From JAJXWB01 sp964634325 (GTDB lineage: Bacteria > Pseudomonadota > Alphaproteobacteria > Rhizobiales > Beijerinckiaceae), in assembly GCA_964634325.1 (NCBI GenBank), contig CAZWJF010000016.1, positions 1 through 64,000 on the forward strand: 64,000 nucleotides of DNA, given 5' to 3'. The position numbers were made by a program, and so were the translations under genes. The notes under the pieces were generated by a model. It saw nothing but the letters and a program-made list of their open reading frames with translations. It was not told the DNA's origin and made no database searches. Position 1 is the stretch's first letter. Every line of letters begins with the position of its first letter. This document shows positions 16,966 to 23,504 of the stretch, piece after piece.

Positions 16966-17079
16966 TTACGCGCTTGCCCCGCCGACGCCGGCGCATAGAA
17001 CGGCCAACCCAAGCACGGCCGGCGCAGCGGCGCGCGCCGCGCGCTCGAGCAGCCCGCTCTCGATAAAGACGCCCGACAT
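16966..17079 (-). other. Signal-peptide reading frame ending in TAA, in frame with the downstream barrel gene
   Basis: From the ATG at 17079 the frame encodes 37 residues: a charged start, the hydrophobic run APAVLGLAVLCAGVGG and a cleavage motif A-S-A, then TAA. Reading on past the stop gives Thr-Met-Ser-Thr-Glu, the start of the TPR/barrel protein. GGGGG precedes the ATG. A single change from CAA or another sense codon to TAA would explain it; the stop falls exactly at the predicted signal-peptidase site. Confidence 0.7.
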
Positions 17080-17304
17080 TTCAACCCCCAAGGCCGGCGC
17101 CCGGTGGGGCGCAGACGACCATGCGTCTAGTCTAGCGATTTCCGGTCTCTACCGGATCGCGGAATTCGGCGTGGCGCGGAAGATTTCGCGCCCTCTGTGG
17201 CATGTGCGACACAAACGCCGTTTGCGTAGGCGCCAGAACGCACATCGCGCACTCTCGCTGTTTCTCAGGCGCGCTACAATCTGCCGAATCTGTCGGATAC
17301 GTCC

Positions 17305-17742
17305 ATGTCGCTCCTGTCCCAACCGTGGTTTCTCTGGGCGCTCGCTTCGGCCGGCTTCGCCGCGCTGACCGCCATCTTCGCCAAGATGGGCGTCTCCGGT
17401 ATCGACTCCAGCCTTGCGACGCTCCTGCGTACGCTGGTTGTCGTGCCGCTGGCGGCGCTGGTCGCCTGGTTGTCAGGGGCGCTGCAATCGCCGGCGGCCG
17501 TGCCGGGCCGCGCATGGCTGTTCCTGATCCTCTCCGGCCTCGGCACCGGCGCGTCGTGGCTGTGCTACTTCCGCGCCCTGCAACTCGGCGACGCCAGCCG
17601 CGTCGCGCCCGTCGACAAGCTCAGCGTCGTTCTGGTCGCGCTTTTTGGGCTGCTGTTTCTCGGCGAGGCCCTGAACTGGAAGAACTGGCTGGGAATCTGC
17701 CTCGTTTTCGCCGGTGTTCTGCTGCTCGCTATGCGCGACTGA
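17305..17742 (+). CDS. Single-domain EamA/DMT family transporter
   Basis: The 145-residue protein has five hydrophobic helices and one EamA unit (FLWALASAGFAALTAIFAKMGVSGIDSSLATLLRT ... APVDKLSVVLVALFGLLFLGEALNWKNWLGICLVFAGVLLLA). Full drug/metabolite transporters have two such units; this half-size form must dimerise, as is known for this subfamily. Substrate is unknown. The ATG is used as start; the preceding region has no strong binding site. It is followed 55 bp later by the GST gene, but an SOS-like box and promoter in that gap suggest separate transcription. Confidence 0.85.
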   Translation: MSLLSQPWFLWALASAGFAALTAIFAKMGVSGIDSSLATLLRTLVVVPLAALVAWLSGALQSPAAVPGRAWLFLILSGLGTGASWLCYFRALQLGDASRVAPVDKLSVVLVALFGLLFLGEALNWKNWLGICLVFAGVLLLAMRD

Positions 17743-17758
17743 GTCGACAAGATCATTT

Positions 17759-17773
17759 GTTCTTGTTATGTTC
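17759..17773. promoter_or_regulatory. Alphaproteobacterial LexA (SOS) box upstream of GST-recJ
   Basis: GTTC-TTGTTAT-GTTC is an exact GTTC-N7-GTTC direct repeat, the LexA-binding form known in alphaproteobacteria, with the usual T-rich centre. It ends 24 bp before the GST start codon and overlaps a plausible -10 element (TTATGT). recJ is the second gene downstream. Confidence 0.55.
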
Positions 17774-17797
17774 TCATTCCGTTGCGGAGTGAGTCGC

Positions 17798-18397
17798 ATG
17801 ATGAAGCTGTACTGGGCCCCGAAGACACGCTCCTTGCGGGCGTTGTGGATGCTGGAGGAGGCGGGCGCGCCTTACGAGCGCGTGCTGGTCGACATTCGCA
17901 ACGGCGGCCAGAACGATCCGGCCTTCCGCAAGGTCAATCCGATCGGCAAAGTGCCGGCCTTCGAGGACGGCGCGGCGCAACTCGCCGAATCCGCCGCCAT
18001 CTGCGCCTATATCGCCGAGCGCTGCCCGGAGGCTGGGCTCGCGCCGCCGGCGGGCGACCCGTTGCGCGGCCGTTATTTTCACTGGCTGTTTTTCGCGCCC
18101 GCCTGCATCGAACCGGCGTTCGCCCAGAAATTCGCAAAATTCGACATGCCGACGACCGCGGCCGGCTGGGGCGATTTCGACCGGGTGATCAACACGCTCG
18201 AAAGCGTTCTTTCGCAGGGCCCGTGGATTCTCGGCGAGCGGTTCAGCGCCGCCGACGTGATGATCGGCTCCGACCTGATGTTCGGCGTCGAACGGTTCGG
18301 CATCGTCGAACGCCGCCCTGTCTTCGACGCTTATCTGAAACGCTGCCACGCGCGGCCGGCGCTCCAGCGCGCCATCGCCATCGACGAGGCGGGCTAG
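17798..18397 (+). CDS. Glutathione S-transferase family protein
   Basis: The 199-residue protein has the thioredoxin-like N-domain (MKLYWAPKTRSLRALWMLEEAGAPYERVLVD, NPIGKVPAFEDGAAQLAESAAICAYIAE at the glutathione site) and an all-helical C-domain from about residue 85 with the N-capping SAADVMIGSDLMF segment. It conjugates or reduces electrophiles with glutathione in the cytoplasm; the class and substrate cannot be told. GGAGTGAG precedes the ATG at 17798, with a second ATG directly after. It is followed 85 bp later by recJ on the same strand, and an SOS-type box sits in its promoter. Confidence 0.88.
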   Translation: MMKLYWAPKTRSLRALWMLEEAGAPYERVLVDIRNGGQNDPAFRKVNPIGKVPAFEDGAAQLAESAAICAYIAERCPEAGLAPPAGDPLRGRYFHWLFFAPACIEPAFAQKFAKFDMPTTAAGWGDFDRVINTLESVLSQGPWILGERFSAADVMIGSDLMFGVERFGIVERRPVFDAYLKRCHARPALQRAIAIDEAG

Positions 18398-18482
18398 GTC
18401 TCGGCGCGTTTTGGCTGTGGGTTTCGCCGATGCGGGCGCGCCGCGCGCTGCGCTGCGAGGCGTCGGGCGCTAGGATGGCCGC

Positions 18483-20270
18483 GTGACCTCCGACCGTCTT
18501 TTTCTCGATGTCGAACGGTCGGCGCTCGGCCGACCCTGGCGGCCGCGCCTGGATCTGGCCGGCGAGCAGCGCGCGCTCGCCATGAGCCAGCGATACGGCC
18601 TCAGCGACATCGTCGCGCGCGTGCTGGCGGGCAGGGGCGTCGCCATCGACGCCGCGTCGGCGCACCTCGAGCCGAAATTGCGCGACCTGATGCCCGACCC
18701 CTCGGCGATGCAGGATCTGGACGCGGCCGTCGACCGGCTCGCAGCCGGGATCGCCAAAGGCGAGACGGTCGCGATTTTCGGCGACTACGACGTGGACGGC
18801 GCCTGTTCGGCCGCGTTGCTGGCGCGTTTTCTCGACGCCTGCGGCGCTCCGCGTCTCGTGCGCATTCCCGACCGGATTTTCGAAGGCTACGGCCCGAACG
18901 CAAATGCGGTCGAGGAGTTGGCCGCCGCCGACGCGACGCTGCTCGTGACCGTCGATTGCGGCACGACCTCGCACGACGTGATCGCCGGCGCGCGCCGGCG
19001 CGGTCTCGACGTGATCGTCCTCGATCATCATCAGGCGCCTGAAATCCTGCCGGACGCGCTGATCGTGAATCCGAATCGGCAGGACGACCTCTCCGGTCTC
19101 GGCGCGCTGTGCGCAGCCGGCGTCGTCTTTATGCTGCTGGTCGGCCTCAACCGTCGACTGAAACGGGACGGCTTCTGGAACAGCGCGCGCCCCGCGCCCG
19201 ATCTGCTCGACGAACTCGATCTCGTCGCGCTCGCGACCGTCGCGGACGTCGCGCCGCTCACCGGCCTCAACCGCGCTTTCGTCACCCAAGGGCTGGCGAT
19301 CATGCGCGCGCGGCGGCGTCCCGGCCTTTCGGCGCTGATGGACGTCTCGCGTCTCGTCGGCCCGCCGCAGGCCTGGCATCTCGGATTTCTGCTCGGACCG
19401 CGCATCAACGCCGGCGGACGCATCGGCGACGCCGCGCTCGGCGCGCGCCTGCTGTTGACGACCGATCCAGCGGAGGCCGGGCGCGTCGCCGCCGAACTCG
19501 ATCGTCTCAATTCCGAGCGACGCGCAATCGAACTCGCGACCGTCGAAGCAGCCTTGGCCGAAGCGGACTTGGCGCTCGGGGGCAGGGCGGAGGCCGCCGC
19601 CGTCGTCGTCGCGGGCGAGGACTGGAGCCCGGGAATCGTCGGCCTTGTAGCGGCGCGTCTCAAGGAGCGGTTTCAGCGCCCGGCTTTCGCCATCGCGTTT
19701 GCCGGCGCGACCGGAACGGGGTCAGGCCGGTCGATCGCCGGCGTCGATCTCGGCGCGGCCGTCAGAGCGGCTGTCGACGAGGGGCTCCTGATCAAAGGCG
19801 GGGGCCACGTCATGGCCGCGGGCGTCACCATCGCCCGCGAACGCCTCGGAGACTTTCGCGCCTTTCTGGAACAGCGCCTCGCCGCGAAGGTCGCCGACGC
19901 CCGCGCAGGCGATGCTCTGCTGATCGATTCGGCGCTCACCGCGTCCGGCGCGACACGCGACCTCGTGGCGAATGTGGCGGCCGCGGGTCCATTCGGCGCG
20001 GGCGCGCCGGAGCCGGTGTTCGTCCTGCCGCGACATCGCATTCAGTCGGCGACTCCGGTCGGCGAGGATCACATGCGGATCGCCGCGCTCGCTTCGGACG
20101 GCGCGCGAATCGACGCCATGGCCTTTCGCATCGGCGCTTCCGGCCTCGGCGCGGCTCTGCCTGAGCTTGCGGGCGGCCTCGCGCATCTCGCCGTCACGCT
20201 GTCGATCGACCATTACGGCGGCCGCGAGAAGGTTCAGGCCCGCATCGTCGACGCAGCGGCGGCCGATTGA
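18483..20270 (+). CDS. recJ: Single-stranded-DNA-specific exonuclease RecJ
   Basis: RecJ degrades single-stranded DNA 5' to 3' in recombination, mismatch and base-excision repair. The 595-residue protein has the DHH phosphoesterase motifs: GDYDVDG (about 100), VDCGTT, and LDHHQAPEILPDALIVNPNR (about 180-200). The DHHA1 domain follows with GGHVMAAGVTI (GGGxxxAG type) near 440, then the C-terminal OB-like domain. The start is GTG at 18483; the nearby ATG at 18475 is out of frame. It lies downstream of GST and upstream of tRNA-Glu. Possible LexA control through the box at 17759-17773 is inferred. Confidence 0.95.
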   Translation: MTSDRLFLDVERSALGRPWRPRLDLAGEQRALAMSQRYGLSDIVARVLAGRGVAIDAASAHLEPKLRDLMPDPSAMQDLDAAVDRLAAGIAKGETVAIFGDYDVDGACSAALLARFLDACGAPRLVRIPDRIFEGYGPNANAVEELAAADATLLVTVDCGTTSHDVIAGARRRGLDVIVLDHHQAPEILPDALIVNPNRQDDLSGLGALCAAGVVFMLLVGLNRRLKRDGFWNSARPAPDLLDELDLVALATVADVAPLTGLNRAFVTQGLAIMRARRRPGLSALMDVSRLVGPPQAWHLGFLLGPRINAGGRIGDAALGARLLLTTDPAEAGRVAAELDRLNSERRAIELATVEAALAEADLALGGRAEAAAVVVAGEDWSPGIVGLVAARLKERFQRPAFAIAFAGATGTGSGRSIAGVDLGAAVRAAVDEGLLIKGGGHVMAAGVTIARERLGDFRAFLEQRLAAKVADARAGDALLIDSALTASGATRDLVANVAAAGPFGAGAPEPVFVLPRHRIQSATPVGEDHMRIAALASDGARIDAMAFRIGASGLGAALPELAGGLAHLAVTLSIDHYGGREKVQARIVDAAAAD

Positions 20271-20301
20271 CCGCCGACCGACATTTTTGCCTCCGCCTGC
20301 A

Positions 20302-20329
20302 TTGCAAGGCGGGCGACGGGGCCTTATAC
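20302..20329 (+). promoter_or_regulatory. Sigma-70 promoter of tRNA-Glu
   Basis: TTGCAA and TTATAC stand 16 bp apart and would start transcription about 20 bp before the tRNA at 20357. No other gene start is nearby. Confidence 0.6.
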
Positions 20330-20356
20330 GTGCGCCGTTCGCTTGAGCGAGCCCGC

Positions 20357-20432
20357 GCGCCCATCGTCTAGCGGTCTAGGACGTCGCCCTTTCACGGCGA
20401 AAACAGGGGTTCGAGTCCCCTTGGGCGCGCCA
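20357..20432 (+). tRNA. tRNA-Glu (anticodon TTC)
   Basis: The acceptor arms GCGCCCA (20357-20363) and TGGGCGC (20422-20428) pair, the anticodon loop CTTTCAC gives TTC, and the T-arm reads GGGGTTCGAGTCCCC. The discriminator G and CCA end are encoded. The 3' acceptor strand can also pair with the sequence just downstream (GGGCGCGC with GCGCGCCC), which begins the tandem repeats. Confidence 0.95.
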
Positions 20433-20550
20433 TCAGCGCGCCCAAAACTTTGAAGTGGTTCGAACCGCGTTCGAACTGGCGCGCCATCAGCGCGCCCAAA
20501 ACTTTGAAGTGGTTCGAACCGCGTTCGAACTGGCGCGCTGTCAGCGCGCC
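20424..20550 (+). repeat. Tandem 54-bp repeats overlapping the tRNA-Glu 3' end
   Basis: Two identical 54-bp units (20424-20477 and 20478-20531) and a 19-bp partial third (20532-20550, 17 of 19 matching) follow in tandem. Unit 1 begins inside the tRNA, so each full unit regenerates the tRNA end GGCGCGCCA. Each has two hairpins: GGCGCGC-CATCA-GCGCGCC and GTTCGAAC-CGC-GTTCGAAC. The second also reads as GTTC-N7-GTTC. The arrangement recalls the E. coli tyrT repeats that carry the tRNA 3' end. Confidence 0.9.
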
Positions 20551-20599
20551 GGGACGAAATCCAAGCGCGACGAACTTGCTGAGCGTTCGCGCGCCGCCT

Positions 20600-22018
20600 C
20601 TAGTTCAACGGAACCTTGAGGGCGAGACGTCCGCCGATCGTGGTCGACGTCGACGCGCGTTGAACGCGGATGCTCGAAGTAAGCGTAAGGCCGCTGAAGC
20701 CCCGAATATCCAGCCCGCCTTCGACCAGCGCCCGCACGCGATCGAAAGCGTACAGGCTGGGCGGCTGCACGGCGCCGCCGATCGAATAGCTCGGACCATC
20801 AGACCACATCTTCGGATCGATCGAGAGATCGAATCCGGTTTTCGCGAAGGGGATGAACAGCAGCCTGCCCGACTTGAACAGCGCCGAGAGACGCGCGCTC
20901 GCGCCGACTTGCCGCGTATCCGCGCCGGCCTGCGGGTTGAACCCACCGAGCGCGTCCATGAAGCTGTTCGCCCGCGACGAAGCGATTCCGAAATGGCCCG
21001 CCAGATCGAGACTGACGGTCTTCCAGCCGTCGGCGATCGCCCGAACGCCTTCGGCCTTCGCGTTCCAGATATTGAACGTGCGCCCGACCTCGACATCGGC
21101 GGTCGCGCTCCGCGCGCCGTAGCTGCCGATATGTCCAATGCCGCCGATGCTGAGTGAATCCGCGCCCAAACCGTAAAGCACTGTTGCGAGGACATAGTTC
21201 GAGGCGAAGGAATAGCCGGCAGCGAACCCGAAAGTCGCGCCGTTCGAGGCGCCGCCGGACGACAGGCCTCCAGTCAACACGGATGCGCGGCCTTGCTGCG
21301 AAGAGGCGTTCGCCCACGCGCCGACGACGATTCCGAAACGCTGATCCGGCGGCAGACCAAGCTTCCGCGACAGATCGAAAGCGGCGGTCCCGCCGCTTGC
21401 GGTCGAGACAGACGAAGATCCGCCGAGATAGCTGGGCAGGCCGCCAAAGGCTGAGCCGGCGATTTCGGATGACGTGGTGCGCGACACCGACGAGCCTGCG
21501 GACAGCGTCACGCCCGATGCGCTCGCCGCCGGAGAACCGGGAACCGCGGGCAGCTTCAAGGCGGCCGCGATCGGATCGCGACTCTCGAGCTGCGGCGCAT
21601 ATCGCAAGGCGCCGAGGGATTGGCCGATGCGGCTTTGCTCGGCCTCGAGCGCGTCTTGCTCGTTTGAAAGCCCAATGTATTCGGTCGTCAACGACCAGGG
21701 GTCTTGCGGGCTCCAGAGTATGAATCTGGCGTCGCTGCGCAGATCGCCCCTTCGATTGATGATGTCATTGATCCGGCTGTGGATCGACGCGAGCCTGCCC
21801 TCGGCCCAACGCGCATAGGCCGCGCTCCCTCCCGCGAGCTGCGTTGAACAGATGAGCGTCGGCGGCGGGCTGGGGTTTGCGACCACATGGCCCATGTGCC
21901 CCGGGTAACCGCAGGGATCGCCAATCGAAACGGCCAGCGCTCGGTCCGTTGCGAACAACGGCGCGGCGGCCGCGACTACGACAGGCAACACGCGCCTCGT
22001 GAACTTGCCGCCGATCAC
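20600..22018 (-). CDS. Exported protein with autotransporter-like beta-barrel
   Basis: The 472-residue product has a signal peptide (MIGGKFTRRVLPVVVAAAAPLFATDRALA, cleavage near residue 29). A short Cys-containing region (CGYPGHMGHVV...LICSTQLAGG) and an alpha-helical segment (about 60-140) follow. Next is a Ser/Gly-rich linker, and from about residue 225 a C-terminal domain of alternating strands (GIVVGAWANASSQQG ... ATFGFAAGYSFASNYVLATVLYG ... TIGGRLALKVPLN) that looks like an autotransporter or porin barrel. It lacks a passenger of usual size and does not end in Phe, so secretion function is uncertain. It is likely an outer-membrane protein. It ends 50 bp from the tRNA-Glu repeats. Promoter lies in the 277-bp gap shared with nhaA. 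Confidence 0.65.
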   Translation of the reverse strand: MIGGKFTRRVLPVVVAAAAPLFATDRALAVSIGDPCGYPGHMGHVVANPSPPPTLICSTQLAGGSAAYARWAEGRLASIHSRINDIINRRGDLRSDARFILWSPQDPWSLTTEYIGLSNEQDALEAEQSRIGQSLGALRYAPQLESRDPIAAALKLPAVPGSPAASASGVTLSAGSSVSRTTSSEIAGSAFGGLPSYLGGSSSVSTASGGTAAFDLSRKLGLPPDQRFGIVVGAWANASSQQGRASVLTGGLSSGGASNGATFGFAAGYSFASNYVLATVLYGLGADSLSIGGIGHIGSYGARSATADVEVGRTFNIWNAKAEGVRAIADGWKTVSLDLAGHFGIASSRANSFMDALGGFNPQAGADTRQVGASARLSALFKSGRLLFIPFAKTGFDLSIDPKMWSDGPSYSIGGAVQPPSLYAFDRVRALVEGGLDIRGFSGLTLTSSIRVQRASTSTTIGGRLALKVPLN

Positions 22019-22195
22019 TTTCGCCCCCCAAGAATCGCAAACCTACCAAATGGTTAAGACTAAACAACAGTTCAGCCTGTCAACCGGCTCCACGCAAGTT
22101 TGGCTGTGCGCCCGCAGTTTTTTTGCCTCGCGCGCTGCGAAACGGACATTGGTCCTACGAAAGCTGGCTGCGCCCACCTCCAGCCGCGTTAATGC

Positions 22196-22295
22196 GCCCA
22201 AATGTCTTCGCGGTCGGGCGAAGACTTTCTATGTTCGAACACGTTCGAATCCCTGAGGGCCCCCTGACGATGACCGAAACGACGGAACGCGCCGC
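22196..22295 (+). promoter_or_regulatory. Structured leader upstream of nhaA
   Basis: The segment before nhaA contains a diverged copy of the tRNA-Glu repeat motif (ACTTTctatGTTCGAACacGTTCGAA, 22224-22248), a CCC-TGA-GGG hairpin and a GC-rich stretch reaching the start codon. nhaA genes in several phyla carry nhaA-I or nhaA-II riboswitch leaders, now described as lithium sensors. I cannot confirm either model by eye. Confidence 0.3.
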
Positions 22296-23504
22296 ATGAT
22301 CGCCCGTCTTCCGCGACGCGCGGGGTCCGCGTTGCGCCGCCTGCTGATCAGCGAGGCCGGCGGCGGCCTCGTCCTCATGGCGAGCGCGCTCGCCGCTCTG
22401 GCGGTCGCCAATTCCTCGTTCGCCGACGCCTATTTCCATGCGCTGGAGATACATCTCGGTCCCCTCAGCCTGCTGCACTGGATCAACGACGGGCTGATGG
22501 CGTTGTTTTTTCTGCTCGTCGGGCTGGAGATCAAACGCGAGATGGTCGACGGCGAATTGTCGTCCTGGGGCAGGCGGGCGCTGCCAGGTCTGGCCGCGCT
22601 GGGCGGCATGGCGGCGCCGGCGGCCTTCTACATCTTCTTTGCGGGCCGCGATCCGGTGTTCGCGCGCGGCTGGGCGATCCCTGCGGCCACCGACATCGCT
22701 TTCGCGCTCGGCGTTCTGGCGCTGCTCGGCAATCGCGTTCCGGCTTCGCTCAAGGTCTTTCTGGCGGCGCTCGCGATCATGGACGACCTCGGCGCCGTCG
22801 TGATCATCGCTTTGTTCTATTCCTCCGGCCTGTCGATGCCGATGCTCGGCGCGGCGGCGGGCTGCCTGGTCCTGTTGTTCGCGCTCAACCGCTTCAAGGC
22901 GCAGGCGCTGTGGCTCTATCTGGCTGTCGGCGCGCCGCTCTGGTTCTTCGTCCACGCAAGCGGCGTGCACGCGACGATCGCGGGCGTGCTGCTGGCGGCC
23001 TTCGTGCCGCTGAAGCGCGAAACGCCGGGCGACGACACCGAGGAAACGCCGCTGCATCGGCTCGAGCACGCGCTCGCGCCATGGGTCGGCTACGCCATCG
23101 TGCCGATTTTCGGCTTCGCCAACGCCGGCGTTTCGTTCGCCGGGGCGTCGCTCGCCACGCTCGCCCATCCCGTGACGCTGGGCATCGGCGCGGGCCTGTT
23201 TCTCGGCAAGCAGCTCGGCGTGTTCCTCGCCTCGCGCGCGGCGGTCGCGGCCGGCCTCGCCGGCAAGCCGGTCGGCGCCAATTGGCTCCAGCTCTATGGC
23301 GTCGCGCTGATTTGCGGCGTCGGTTTCACGATGAGCCTGTTCATCGGCATGCTGGCCTTTCCGCCGCAGGCCGAACTGATGGACGAAACCAAGATCGGCG
23401 TGCTGGCGGGTTCGCTCGCGTCCGCCGTCATGGGCGCGATCGTTCTGTCTCTCGCGTCGCGCAGGAGCGACGCAGCGCGGGAGACTACGACGCCCGCCCT
23501 CTGA
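22296..23504 (+). CDS. nhaA: Na+/H+ antiporter NhaA
   Basis: NhaA exports Na+ (and Li+) in exchange for two protons across the inner membrane, protecting cells from salt and alkali. The 402-residue protein has about 12 helices with the diagnostic LLVGLEIKREMVDGELS, the PAATDIAFALGVLALLG stretch and AIMDDLGAVVIIALFY. The adjacent DD and TDIAF positions form the ion site. ATG at 22296 is used; no strong binding site is visible. It stands alone and its end overlaps the convergent rimO end by 20 bp. Confidence 0.95.
   Translation: MIARLPRRAGSALRRLLISEAGGGLVLMASALAALAVANSSFADAYFHALEIHLGPLSLLHWINDGLMALFFLLVGLEIKREMVDGELSSWGRRALPGLAALGGMAAPAAFYIFFAGRDPVFARGWAIPAATDIAFALGVLALLGNRVPASLKVFLAALAIMDDLGAVVIIALFYSSGLSMPMLGAAAGCLVLLFALNRFKAQALWLYLAVGAPLWFFVHASGVHATIAGVLLAAFVPLKRETPGDDTEETPLHRLEHALAPWVGYAIVPIFGFANAGVSFAGASLATLAHPVTLGIGAGLFLGKQLGVFLASRAAVAAGLAGKPVGANWLQLYGVALICGVGFTMSLFIGMLAFPPQAELMDETKIGVLAGSLASAVMGAIVLSLASRRSDAARETTTPAL

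Noticed and set aside
22050..22057. A CtrA half-site TTAACCAT on the minus strand before the autotransporter-like gene
   Set aside because: Only one half of the consensus is present, so it is too weak to list as a site.
22050..22256. A small plus-strand frame of 68 codons before nhaA
   Set aside because: There is no ribosome binding site, the composition is not protein-like, and the region holds leader structure.
22155..23168. A 337-residue minus-strand open frame
   Set aside because: It is antisense to nhaA, rich in Arg, Gln and Glu in a way typical of shadow frames, and matches no family.
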